Below, in pieces: positions 38,729-46,983 of a stretch of DNA of 64,000 nucleotides (positions are counted from its first letter, which is position 1; each line of letters opens with the position of its first letter). Position numbers and translations under genes: made by a program. The notes under the pieces were generated by a model. The model ran no database searches, was not told the DNA's origin, and worked only from the letters and a program-made list of their open reading frames with translations. Source of the DNA: Salinisphaera sp049568105 (GTDB lineage: Bacteria; Pseudomonadota; Gammaproteobacteria; Nevskiales; Salinisphaeraceae); NCBI RefSeq assembly GCF_049568105.1, contig NZ_CP145335.1, forward strand, positions 248,001-312,000, in the 5' to 3' direction.

Positions 38729-39024
38729 GATCTTTGCGTGAGTAAAAGGCTGTGTTGTATACACTCGTTTGTTATAGCCGCTGGCGCTGGCTGCGACTGG
38801 AATGCGTTCCGAAGTCCGAAATAAAGGACATACGAATACCAGAAGCGCCTATGGTTCTATTTTTTTAAAATAGATTAATAAAACGGCGGTTTTCGGGCGC
38901 GCTAGGCAATATTTTGTAACGTGGTCCGATACGGTGTGTATGGCGTTGGCGCGGGGCCGTAGCGCATCAACGGTGGCGCGGTTATCGCGCGAGCCAGGGT
39001 ATAGGCCATGCTCAAGTTGTCGCT
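38716..39024. other. AT-rich upstream region of the Cache chemoreceptor
   Basis: About 310 bases, much more AT-rich than the window average between 38740 and 38930. Contains the inverted repeat listed at 38856-38874. No gene. Confidence 0.4.
38856..38874. promoter_or_regulatory. AT-rich inverted repeat upstream of the Cache chemoreceptor
   Basis: TCTATTTT-TTT-AAAATAGA, a perfect 8-bp palindrome in an AT-rich island about 130 bases upstream of the FliA-type promoter. It could be a regulator site, a nucleoid-protein site, or a terminator for genes from the right (the plus-strand left arm is followed by T residues). Role unknown. Confidence 0.35.
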
Positions 39025-39330
39025 TTATCCCTCGGCGTTTTCGATACGCACCGACGTCACGCCGTCGAGTTCACCCAACGAAATGAACAGAGGATGGGGG
39101 GATGAACGACCGGCGACATGCAGTGTGGCGCGCGCGGTATCGGTGGCTTCGATGCCGGCTTCGGCCATGGCCTCGGCCAGATCGACCGGCAGCCAATCGT
39201 GCATCAGCCGATCCATGCCCGGCGCGATCCAGGGGGCGGCCGCTACCGCCGACGTCTTTCGCCGGTGGTCGCTGAAGTTGGTGAGACGGTCGAAGTGTAT
39301 GTCAGTGGCGGCTTCCGAACCGGCCGCCAT
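39025..39330 (-). CDS. Hypothetical protein, doubtful
   Basis: 101 aa. The C-terminal part (HPLFISLGELDGVTSVRIENAEG) looks more like natural protein than the opposite-strand frame, and it follows the nucleoside-permease-family gene by 94 bases on the same strand. No family recognised, no signal peptide or membrane segment, no clear ribosome-binding site. It could be the remains of a longer gene. A plus-strand frame (39008-39526) covers the same DNA and is less likely. Confidence 0.35.
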   Translation of the reverse strand: MAAGSEAATDIHFDRLTNFSDHRRKTSAVAAAPWIAPGMDRLMHDWLPVDLAEAMAEAGIEATDTARATLHVAGRSSPHPLFISLGELDGVTSVRIENAEG

Positions 39331-39423
39331 GTGCTGGGCGCGATGGGCGCCAGGGCAGCCGTTATCGGCTGGCCGGCGCTCTGGGCGTTGGCGATCGGTG
39401 GCGATGCTGGGTTGCTGCCGAGC

Positions 39424-40458
39424 TTATGAACCGCGGGCGGCTGATGCCGACAGCGGATATGCCTGGCGTTTGACCGGGTCGGCGGCCATCGCCTGTGCGA
39501 GCGCTTTGGGATGGCTCAGGGCATAGTCGACCACGGCATGGGCGACTCGATAGGCATTGGTGATCGCGATTTGGCCGCCGGGGTACTGGCCAGCGGCCAG
39601 CATGGCGTGGGCCGTCTGCTCCGCGGGCGGCTGGTCGAAATCGCTGATCGTACGAACGCTGGCATAGCGCGACAGCAGGCCACGGCGCAGCAGGGCCCCG
39701 GCATCGCCGGTTTCTTCCATCGCGGTGCTGGCATAGTGGCTGGCGTGGTCGCTGTAGCGAGCGACGATACGCCCGGCCAGTTCGGATAGCGCCTGGCCCG
39801 ACCAATAGTCGTCGCCGCTGATCGTGGCGCCGACTGTAATCGTCGGTTGACGCTGCTCTTGGCCAGGATATTTCTTCCGGTCGGCACGGGCGCTCGGGTC
39901 GTCGGCCAGTTCGGTGTTTTGACTGGCTTTTTGGGCCAGTGCGAGCAGTTTTGGATTGAGCTGGAAGGCATGGGTATCGATGGCTGGCTCGGTGGGCGAC
40001 AACGGCCGATAGATCGGTTGCGACTGACCGTGGGAAGTCGCACTCAGATGATGGCCGAGATCCCAGGAGACGACCCAGTCGCTCCAGACCGCGCCGCCAA
40101 GCGTATTGGCGCCGTCCGGCGGCCCTCCGGCAATGCCGGCACGCAGGAAAAACGTCTGCCCCAGATCGAGTTTGTCGCTGGCCAGGAGTGCGGCCATGCT
40201 GGTTGCGGTGTTGACCTCGCCGATGCCGGTCTCGGTAACACACACGCGACGCGAGTCGCACCAAACAGGTGCATAGGCGCCATCGATATCGATCGGTTCG
40301 GCTTCCGGCATATGCTCAAGCCACGGCGCGAGTTCCGGTGGAAACGCCGTGAGCACCAGTACTCGAACCGGTTCGCCGGCCTGGGCCGCCAAGCTGGCGA
40401 CCAGCCATAGCGTCAGAAGAACGAACGCGCGAAACCTATTGCGAGACAAACCATCCAT
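39424..40458 (-). CDS. Purine nucleoside permease (NUP) family protein
   Basis: 344 aa with an N-terminal signal peptide (FRAFVLLTLWLVASLAAQA) and then a nucleoside-phosphorylase-like fold: VLVLTAFPPELAPWL, GIGEVNTATSMAALLAS, FFLRAGIAGGPPDGANTLGGAVWSDWVV, AMEETGDAGALLRRG (each within the family pattern). Despite the family name, the fold and the signal peptide suggest a secreted or periplasmic nucleoside-binding or phosphorylase-like protein. The fungal members are described as transport-related. Role here unknown; no nucleoside catabolism genes are adjacent. Confidence 0.85.
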   Translation of the reverse strand: MDGLSRNRFRAFVLLTLWLVASLAAQAGEPVRVLVLTAFPPELAPWLEHMPEAEPIDIDGAYAPVWCDSRRVCVTETGIGEVNTATSMAALLASDKLDLGQTFFLRAGIAGGPPDGANTLGGAVWSDWVVSWDLGHHLSATSHGQSQPIYRPLSPTEPAIDTHAFQLNPKLLALAQKASQNTELADDPSARADRKKYPGQEQRQPTITVGATISGDDYWSGQALSELAGRIVARYSDHASHYASTAMEETGDAGALLRRGLLSRYASVRTISDFDQPPAEQTAHAMLAAGQYPGGQIAITNAYRVAHAVVDYALSHPKALAQAMAADPVKRQAYPLSASAARGS

Positions 40459-40624
40459 AGAGCATGGCGGGCCGAGCCCGGGATAACGATTGGTGCGGTT
40501 GTGCAGGCAAGATTCCGGCCACGAGCCGGTACACAGGCTCCGTAGGCCTGCGGATAGACGCGCCGCGGGTCGACTTCGAGACTGGGCGCAGTTTCTAGAT
40601 CACGAAAAAGACAAGGCAACGCTT

Positions 40625-41011
40625 ATGCAAACTGAAGAATTCGTACGTGAAGTGGCCGATATCGCCGGCCTGAGTGACCAAGACACCGCAGCGGCGATCA
40701 GCCGTGCGACCGTTGAAACCATCTGTGCCTATCTGCCGGCCGAGCAGGCTCGCGATCTGGCGGCTCAGCTGCCGAGCGAACTGACCCGTGCTGCCGAGGC
40801 CGGCATTCAGCAGAATATCGATGCGCCGGCCAAGATCACGCTGGATGAGTTTTTCCAGCGTGTGGCCACCCGGGCTGAAGTCGATCGCGATAGCGTCGAG
40901 CCGGCTTCGCGGGCGGCAGCCACGGTGTTCAAACGGGCTTTGAGCCGGGGCGAGAGCACCGATGTGGTCATGGATGCGCCGCCGGAGCTAGATGCTCTGC
41001 TCAGCGGCTGA
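40625..41011 (+). CDS. DUF2267 protein (copy B)
   Basis: 128 aa, all-helical, acidic. MQTEEFVREVADIAGL, YLPAEQARDLAAQLPSEL and the second half (ITLDEFFQRVATRAEVD, AATVFKRALSRGE, APPELDALL) fit DUF2267, the same family as the protein at 31065-31448. ATG 40625 is preceded by AAGG eight bases upstream; longer in-frame starts would lie in the divergent promoter region. Monocistronic, divergent from the NUP gene. Function unknown. Confidence 0.88.
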   Translation: MQTEEFVREVADIAGLSDQDTAAAISRATVETICAYLPAEQARDLAAQLPSELTRAAEAGIQQNIDAPAKITLDEFFQRVATRAEVDRDSVEPASRAAATVFKRALSRGESTDVVMDAPPELDALLSG

Positions 41012-41025
41012 ATCCGGAAGGCAGA

Positions 41026-41059
41026 CCCCGGCGACCCGTGTATCCACGGGCGCCCGGGG
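41026..41059. terminator. Hairpin after DUF2267 copy B
   Basis: Stem CCCGTG-TATC-CACGGG extended by further GC pairs (CCCCGGCG / CGCCCGGGG) with a bulge, starting 15 bases after the stop codon. Strong but without a T tract. Confidence 0.45.
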
Positions 41060-41166
41060 CTGATGTATCGCGACCGTGGAGGGGGTCGGGCATAATCAAG
41101 TCCTATGCCAACACGATTCGCGATGACTTGGCTTGATACTGCTCCGGGCTCGGCCAGGCGAGCCAG

Positions 41167-41808
41167 GTGCCGATGAGCAGCGCGCCGATAAGCGCTGCGC
41201 CTTTGCTGACCGACAGCCGCTTTGTTCTGCGTAGCCGGTTCTTTCGTTTGTTCGGCGGCGCCTACGAGCTTTACGACGCGTCTGGTGCGCTCTGTCTGTA
41301 TGCCGAGATGAAACGTTTTCGGCTCAAAGAAGATATTCGCATCTATGCGGATGCCGGGATGCGCGACGAAATCCTACGCATCCGGACCCAGAGTGTGTTC
41401 GATTTCTCGGGCGCCTACGATGTCGAAGATGCCCAAACCGATCAGCGTGTTGGCACGCTGCAGCGCTCGGGGATGCGCTCGACGTTCATGCGCGACCACT
41501 GGCGCATGCTGGATGCCGACGGCGAACCGGTCGCCGAGCTTCAAGAAGACTCGATGGCCAAGGCGCTGGTCCGACGGCTGATCGACATGGCCGGCGCTCT
41601 GCCGCTGATCGAATGGCTCGGCTATCTACTGCCACAGCGCTATGATCTCTACCGAGACGAACACAAGCTTGCCCATTACCAGCAGCATTTCAATCCGCTG
41701 ATCTACAAGCTCGATATCGATTTTTCTAGCGACGCCGATCAGGCGGTCGATCGCCGGCTGGGGATCGCGATGGCGGTATTGCTGGCTGCGATCGAGGGCC
41801 GACAGTAA
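41167..41808 (+). CDS. LURP-one / tubby-fold (phospholipid-scramblase-like) protein
   Basis: 213 aa. Repeating beta-strand pattern: FVLRSRFFRLFGGAYELYDASGALCLYAEMKRFRLKEDIRIY (residues ~18-60), then RTQSVFDFSGAYDVEDAQTDQRVGTLQR, and DHWRMLDADGEPVAELQED. This is the LURP-one-related/scramblase pattern, a tubby-like beta barrel around a central hydrophobic helix (near the C-terminus here). Bacterial members have no settled function. No signal peptide. Plus strand, convergent with ltaE 22 bases away. Confidence 0.8.
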   Translation: MPMSSAPISAAPLLTDSRFVLRSRFFRLFGGAYELYDASGALCLYAEMKRFRLKEDIRIYADAGMRDEILRIRTQSVFDFSGAYDVEDAQTDQRVGTLQRSGMRSTFMRDHWRMLDADGEPVAELQEDSMAKALVRRLIDMAGALPLIEWLGYLLPQRYDLYRDEHKLAHYQQHFNPLIYKLDIDFSSDADQAVDRRLGIAMAVLLAAIEGRQ

Positions 41809-41830
41809 CGCCGGCCCATGCGCTGCGGCT

Positions 41831-42916
41831 TCAGGCCACAGCGACCGCCTGGCGGATATCGTCGATCAGCGAATCGATCAGCTCGGCCGATGTGTTCCAG
41901 CTGCATACGAAACGTACCCCGCCCTCGCCGATGAAGGTATAGAAAGTCCATTGCCGGGCGCGCAGGGCATTCTGGGTAGCGGCCGACAGTTCCAGGAACA
42001 CGCTGTTGGCCTGGGCATCGAACATCAAATTGACGCCGGGCAGGTCGGTCACGCCGTCGGCTAACCGCCGGGCCATGGCATTGGCATGCTGGGCATTGGA
42101 CAGCCAAGCGCCGGTTTCGAGAAGCCCGAGCCAGGGCGCGGCCAAGTAACGCATCTTGGAGGCCAGTTGGCCGGCCTGCTTACAGCGGTATTCGAAGTCT
42201 TCGGCCAGCCGCTTGTCGAAAAAGATCACCGCTTCGCCAAAGGCCAGCCCGTTCTTGGTGCCAGAGAAACACAGCACGTCCACCCCGGCCCGCCAGGTCA
42301 GCTCGGCTGGTGAAACATCAAGCGAGGCACAGGCATTGGCGAAACGGGCGCCATCCATATGCACGCGCAGGTCATAGCGGTCGGCGACCTCGCGGATCGC
42401 GCGCAGCTGTTCCAGATCGTAGACCGTACCGACTTCGGTCGCCTGGGTCAGCGAGACCACCCGCGGGCGGGGATAGTGGATATCGCCGCGCTTGGTGACC
42501 GTGGTTTCGATACCCTCTGGGGGCACCCGACCGCCATCGCCGGGCACGGTCAGGAGTTTGGAGCCGTTGGAAAAGAATTCCGGGCCGCCGCATTCGTCGG
42601 TTTCGATATGGGCCAGCTGGTGGCAGATTACGCTGTGGTAGGACTGGCACAGCGAGGCCAGTACCAACGAGTTCGCGGCCGTGCCGTTGAACACGAAAAA
42701 TACTTCGCAGTCGGTTTCGAACAGATCGCGAAAGGCGTCGCTGGCTTCAGCCGTCCAGCGGTCGTTGCCATAGGCGAGATCGTCGACTTCGTTAGCCCGG
42801 TGTAGGTACTCGAGCGCTTCCGGGCAGATGCCGGAGGTGTTGTCGCTGGCTAGAAAACGCGGTGCGCTGACGGTGTCGTCGTTACTCGATGGCGCGGTAG
42901 AAGAAGTCTGGGACAT
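41831..42916 (-). CDS. ltaE: Low-specificity L-threonine aldolase-like PLP enzyme
   Basis: 361 aa, fold-type I PLP enzyme. Landmarks: FLASDNTSGICPEAL at the N-terminus, VFNGTAANSLVL, HIETDECGGPEFFSNG, LRVHMDGARFANA (cofactor-binding Asp) and SGTKNGLAFGEAVIF with the PLP lysine. It cleaves L-threonine or allo-threonine to glycine and acetaldehyde. A few relatives act on phenylserine and similar amino acids, so specificity is provisional. GAGG precedes ATG 42916. Same strand as asd, about 295 bases downstream of it, probably separately transcribed. Confidence 0.88.
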   Translation of the reverse strand: MSQTSSTAPSSNDDTVSAPRFLASDNTSGICPEALEYLHRANEVDDLAYGNDRWTAEASDAFRDLFETDCEVFFVFNGTAANSLVLASLCQSYHSVICHQLAHIETDECGGPEFFSNGSKLLTVPGDGGRVPPEGIETTVTKRGDIHYPRPRVVSLTQATEVGTVYDLEQLRAIREVADRYDLRVHMDGARFANACASLDVSPAELTWRAGVDVLCFSGTKNGLAFGEAVIFFDKRLAEDFEYRCKQAGQLASKMRYLAAPWLGLLETGAWLSNAQHANAMARRLADGVTDLPGVNLMFDAQANSVFLELSAATQNALRARQWTFYTFIGEGGVRFVCSWNTSAELIDSLIDDIRQAVAVA

Positions 42917-43162
42917 GCACGAACCTCAATGAGAGACAGCCGTTCCGACCGGCCTTGAATCAGCAGGCGGGCACCGGTTCGATTGACCATGCCCGCGATG
43001 TCTTCGCGGTATGCACGAATCATGCGATGACGGCGCAGATACAGAACGGGCTCGTCCAAACGTCGGTTATGGTACGCCGCGCGTTCGGCGTGGCAAATGA
43101 GGCCAGTTGCTGCCGGGCAGGGTACGCCGGACGGCCTCGGCCCAGGTTAGCCACAGCGGCGG

Positions 43163-43187
43163 CCGCGGCGTCGTATCGACGCCGCGG
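43163..43187. terminator. Hairpin downstream of asd
   Basis: CCGCGGCGTCG-TAT-CGACGCCGCGG, a perfect 11-bp stem with a 3-base loop, 25 bases after the asd stop on the minus strand. The flank on that side is GC-rich with no T run, so it may act with Rho or as a barrier rather than a classic terminator. Confidence 0.5.
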
Positions 43188-43211
43188 ACCGCCGTTTTGA
43201 TCCGAGAGGCT

Positions 43212-44327
43212 TCAGATCTTTTCGCGCAGGATGCCGAGCATGCGCTTGAGCGGCTCGGCGGCGCCCCAGAGCAGCTGATCGCCGACCGTATAGGCGGTCA
43301 GGTATTCGCCGCCCATCGCCAGCTTGCGGATACGCCCGACCGGCACGGTCATGGTGCCGGAGACCGCGGCCGCGGTCAGGTTCTCGAGGGTGGCGTCCTT
43401 ATCGTTGGGCACGACTTTCACCCACTCGTTGTGATCGGCCAGCATCTGCTCGATCTCGGCGGTCGGGATATCTTTTTTCAGCTTGATGGTGAACGCCTGG
43501 GCATGACAGCGCATAGAGCCGATACGCACGCATAGGCCATCCATCGGAATCGGGGCATCCTGGCGGCCGAGGATCTTGTTGGACTCGGCGCCAGCCTTCC
43601 ATTCTTCCTTGGATTGGCCAGATTCCATCGGCGAGTCGATCCAGGGCAGGGCCGAGCCGGCCAGTGGATAGCCGAACTGCTCGACCGGGAAATCGGCGCT
43701 GCGCATGGCTGCCGTCACATCGCGATCGATATCCAGGATCGCCGAAGAGGGCGTATCCAGCTGGGTCTTGACCGAGGCATGCAGATCGCCCATCTGGTTC
43801 AGCAGCTCGCGCATGTGCTGGGCACCAGAGCCAGAGGCCGCTTGGTAGGTCATGGCCGACATCCACTCGATCAGGTCGCGCTCGAACAGTCCGCCGAGTG
43901 CGATCAGCATTAGGCTGACCGTGCAGTTGCCGCCGCAGAAGGTCTTGGTGCCTTTTTTCAGTTCGGCGTCGATGACGTCGCGATTGACCGGATCGAGCAC
44001 GATGGTCGCATCGTCGGCCATGCGCAGCTTGCTGGCAGCATCGATCCAGTAGCCGTCCCAGCCGGCTTCGCGCAGCGGGCCATAGACGTCGCCGGTGTAA
44101 TCGCCGCCCTGGCAGGTCACGATTACATCCATGGCCTTGAGCGCATCGATATCCTTGGCATCGGCCAGCGGTGGCACATCGCGGCCGATATCGGGGCCGG
44201 GCTGGCCCGCCTGGGAGGTGGAGAAGAAGACCGGTTCCAGGCCCTCGTAATCATTGTCGGCGAGCATGCGTTGCATGAGCACCGAGCCGACCATGCCGCG
44301 CCAGCCGACGAAACCGACTTTCAACAT
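43212..44327 (-). CDS. asd: Aspartate-semialdehyde dehydrogenase
   Basis: 371 aa. Converts aspartyl phosphate to aspartate semialdehyde with NADPH, for lysine/diaminopimelate, threonine and methionine synthesis. NADP motif VGFVGWRGMVGSVLMQRM at the N-terminus, catalytic cysteine in GGNCTVSLML, and later the substrate residues in RIGSMRCHAQAFTIKLK (arginine and histidine). The GWRGMVGS form is the gammaproteobacterial type. GAGGAAAT precedes ATG 44327; the frame runs 13 codons further up without conservation. Monocistronic, with a strong hairpin after the stop. Confidence 0.95.
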   Translation of the reverse strand: MLKVGFVGWRGMVGSVLMQRMLADNDYEGLEPVFFSTSQAGQPGPDIGRDVPPLADAKDIDALKAMDVIVTCQGGDYTGDVYGPLREAGWDGYWIDAASKLRMADDATIVLDPVNRDVIDAELKKGTKTFCGGNCTVSLMLIALGGLFERDLIEWMSAMTYQAASGSGAQHMRELLNQMGDLHASVKTQLDTPSSAILDIDRDVTAAMRSADFPVEQFGYPLAGSALPWIDSPMESGQSKEEWKAGAESNKILGRQDAPIPMDGLCVRIGSMRCHAQAFTIKLKKDIPTAEIEQMLADHNEWVKVVPNDKDATLENLTAAAVSGTMTVPVGRIRKLAMGGEYLTAYTVGDQLLWGAAEPLKRMLGILREKI

Positions 44328-44656
44328 TGTATTTCCTCGATCGTCATCGCTTGAGTCATTCGGCATCTAGTCTAGGGCGTGTCGGGGTTTCATGCGAGGC
44401 CGGGGCATGCCTGGCGTAGTCCCGGGCGACGGTGGCCGGGCGAGGCGAGGGCGCACTGGCCGGCGACCGGTGGCGCAAGCAAGCTCAAGGCGTGGTTTGT
44501 AATCACCGCGCTGCGGGCGGTCTGGCTTGAGCGTAAAACAGGCGCTGACACAACCCGGCACTGTATTTAGGCTGTGACGCGATATGTAGTGGTATGAGGG
44601 CGAACGACTGGCCGGTTTGCCCTCAACGTTCTAACGGCCGACGGTGCCCAATACCT

Positions 44657-45193
44657 ATGAAAGACTGGTTCATTTCCAATCCCTCCAACCTCGTCTGGGT
44701 CGCGCTGTGTACGTTTATTCTGTACCTAGTCGTGGTCGCCGTGGCGCGTTTGTCCGGCGTGCGCAGCTTCGCCGAGATGTCGACGTTCGACATCGTGGTC
44801 ACGATCGCGCTGGGTTCGATGGTCGCCAGTGTCGTGGTCACCAAGAAACCGCCGTTGCTACAGGGCGTGGTGGCCGTGCTTACGTTGTATGCGCTACAAC
44901 TCGTGGTGTCGCACCTGCGTTCTCGCTATTGCCATATCGAGGCCGTGGCCGACAATCGGCCTATCCTGCTGATGGGCCCGGGGGGCGAGATCAAGCATGC
45001 GAATCTGCGGGTGGCCCGGGTCACCGAGGACGACCTGCGTTCGCATATGCGCAAGGCCAATGTCTCGGATCCCCGTCAGGTTCAGGCTATGGTCATGGAA
45101 GGTACCGGCAACATCAATGTGCTGCACGGCGAAGGGCATGATCTGAGCGATCAGCCGTGGATTCTCGACGGCGTCCGCGACTATACCCGCTGA
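44657..45193 (+). CDS. DUF421 (YetF-like) membrane protein
   Basis: 178 aa. Three transmembrane helices at the N-terminus (LVWVALCTFILYLVVVAVARLSG; DIVVTIALGSMVASVVV; LLQGVVAVLTLYALQLVV), then a cytoplasmic beta domain with RPILLMGPGGEIKHANLRVARVTEDDL and VMEGTGNINV, the DUF421/YetF pattern. Function unknown; YetF-like proteins were linked to spore germinant responses in Bacillus. ATG 44657 begins the conserved part. Single gene. Confidence 0.88.
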   Translation: MKDWFISNPSNLVWVALCTFILYLVVVAVARLSGVRSFAEMSTFDIVVTIALGSMVASVVVTKKPPLLQGVVAVLTLYALQLVVSHLRSRYCHIEAVADNRPILLMGPGGEIKHANLRVARVTEDDLRSHMRKANVSDPRQVQAMVMEGTGNINVLHGEGHDLSDQPWILDGVRDYTR

Positions 45194-45322
45194 TCGCTGA
45201 TTGAATCCGGTGTGGTTCTTGCAATGCGATGAGCTCCGTAGCCCGCCCAGCGGTCCCGACTTGCACGGGGCCACGCGGCTGGCCAAGCTTGTGGGTTCAT
45301 ATTGTTGGAGGACCATCCCAGG

Positions 45323-46198
45323 ATGAACAGGTTTTTACGCCGTACTCGTTATCTTGCCGCGACCACGCTGCTCGCCTTGAGCGCCGCCGGCCCCGTTTTT
45401 GCCGCGGGCGCCCCGGTGACCATCTATACCGACAACTATGCCGGCGACGAAGCGATCAGCCGAGTAGCCCGCGATCTCATCGAAGCGCACTACGACACCT
45501 CGGTCACGCTTAAATCGGTTTCGGTCGGCGTATCGTTTCTTGGCACGGCGAAAAACGACAACAGCGTGTTCCTCGCGGCTTGGCTGCCCAAGACCCATGC
45601 CGACTACATGGCCCGGGTCGAGGATCAGGTCGACAATCTGGGCACTATTTATCCGGGTGCCCGGATCGGCTGGGCTGTACCGAACTATGTGCCCAAGGAT
45701 CAGCTCAACAGCATCGCCGATCTGAAAAAGCCCGAAATCGCCGACAAGCTCGGCGGCAAAATCCAGGGGATTTCTGCCGGGGCCGGCGAGATGCAGTTGT
45801 CGCACAAGGCCATGGAAGCCTACGGTCTGGACAACATGAAGCTGGTCACAGCCAGTGGCCCGGCCATGACTGCGGCCCTCAAGCGGGCGATCGCTAACCA
45901 CGAATGGATCGTGGTCACAGCTTGGAGCCCGCACTGGATGTGGGAGCGCTTCGATGTGCGCTATATCGACGATCCGAAAAACATCCTCGGCGACGAAGAC
46001 CATGTGGACGTGATCGCGAATCCGTCGCTGAAAAAAGACAATCCGGAAGTGGCTGCTTTCCTGTCCCGGATGGAATTTTCGATCGATCAGATCAACGCCA
46101 TGCTCGCCGAGGCCAACAAAACCTCCTACGACGCGGCGGCCAAGACATTCATCGCCGAGCATCCGAAGGTGGTGAAATCCTGGCTGGCCGAGAGCTAG
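45323..46198 (+). CDS. Orphan glycine-betaine-type (ProX/OpuAC) substrate-binding protein
   Basis: About 291 aa. Signal peptide (RRTRYLAATTLLALSAAGPVFA) and a type II periplasmic-binding fold of the OpuAC class: VTIYTDNYAGDEAISRVARDLIE, LAAWLPKTHADYM, GWAVPNYVPKDQLNSIADL, and WIVVTAWSPHWMWERFDVRYIDDP, rich in tryptophans and aromatic residues as in betaine/choline cages. No permease or ATPase gene adjoins it: on the right are convergent polar amino-acid genes, on the left DUF421. A GGAGGA lies 12 bases before ATG 45323. Ligand (betaine, choline, ectoine or proline) undetermined. Confidence 0.88.
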   Translation: MNRFLRRTRYLAATTLLALSAAGPVFAAGAPVTIYTDNYAGDEAISRVARDLIEAHYDTSVTLKSVSVGVSFLGTAKNDNSVFLAAWLPKTHADYMARVEDQVDNLGTIYPGARIGWAVPNYVPKDQLNSIADLKKPEIADKLGGKIQGISAGAGEMQLSHKAMEAYGLDNMKLVTASGPAMTAALKRAIANHEWIVVTAWSPHWMWERFDVRYIDDPKNILGDEDHVDVIANPSLKKDNPEVAAFLSRMEFSIDQINAMLAEANKTSYDAAAKTFIAEHPKVVKSWLAES

Positions 46199-46262
46199 GC
46201 CTTAGCCCCTTGATGGGAAGCCGTATCGGGCTGTTGTAACCTCACTCTCGTATGCGGCGGGA

Positions 46263-46302
46263 GCCCTCGCGTGGCGCGTGCTTCAGCGCGCCAGGCGAGG
46301 GC
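46263..46302. terminator. Bidirectional hairpin between convergent transport genes
   Basis: Left arm GCCCTCGC-G-TGGCGCG, loop TGCTTCAG, right arm CGCGCCA-G-GCGAGGGC: 15 pairs with a single G-G mismatch. It lies between the ProX-like gene (ends 46198) and the permease gene (ends 46327), which converge. No T tract. Confidence 0.6.
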
Positions 46303-46326
46303 CTGGCATCGATTCATTCGGCTGGC

Positions 46327-46983
46327 CTACTGGCGCAGCGCATAGCGCCGCTCGACCTGGTCGAGCAGCAGGGTAACTGCGCTCACCAACACCAGATAGA
46401 TCAAGGCGGCCACGAGAAAGATCTGAAAGTATTTGAAGCTGTTGGCGCCGATCATCTTGGCCTGGCCCATCAGCTCGGGCACGCTGATGGCAAACGCCAC
46501 CGAGGTGTATTTCAACTCGATGACCACTTCGTTGGTCCACTGCGGCAGGGCGATACGCCAGGCCTGGGGCAGTGCGACATGGCCGATCGACTGCAGCCGC
46601 GACAGCCCGATCGCTCGGGCGGCCGCCAGTTGGCCGGGGCGAACCGCGCGAATCCCGGCCCGGAAGTATTCGGCCTGATAGGCCGCGGTATTGATGCCGA
46701 TCGCCACCATCGCCGCCACCAGCGGTGAGAATACGATGCCGATCTGTGGCAGGCCCTGATAGACGATGAACATCTGGACCAGCAGCGGAGTACCGCGGAT
46801 CAATTCGATATAGCCGGTCGCCAGGGTTTTGGATACGGGATCGCCATAAACCCGGGCTACTGCCAAGACCCAGCCGGCGACGAAACCACCGAGCATGGCC
46901 ACGACCCATATCTCTAGCGTATAGCCGGTCCCGGCCAGAAGCGCCGGCAGATTGTTCCAGGCAAAGCCCAGCCAGTCGTTCAT
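46327..46983 (-). CDS. Polar amino-acid ABC transporter permease 2
   Basis: 218 aa with about five membrane helices and the permease coupling motif: LAAARAIGLSRLQSIGHVALPQAWRIALPQW (EAA-type loop) preceded by IELIRGTPLLVQMFIVY, the His/Glu/Asp transporter signature. The start codon overlaps the stop of the ATPase gene by four bases (46980-46983). With the permease at 47769 it should form the heterodimeric membrane pore of the importer. Confidence 0.93.
   Translation of the reverse strand: MNDWLGFAWNNLPALLAGTGYTLEIWVVAMLGGFVAGWVLAVARVYGDPVSKTLATGYIELIRGTPLLVQMFIVYQGLPQIGIVFSPLVAAMVAIGINTAAYQAEYFRAGIRAVRPGQLAAARAIGLSRLQSIGHVALPQAWRIALPQWTNEVVIELKYTSVAFAISVPELMGQAKMIGANSFKYFQIFLVAALIYLVLVSAVTLLLDQVERRYALRQ

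Noticed and set aside
39008..39526. 172-codon plus-strand frame over the NUP gene tail
   Set aside because: Overlaps the start of an alternative minus-strand frame and the NUP gene; no recognisable product.
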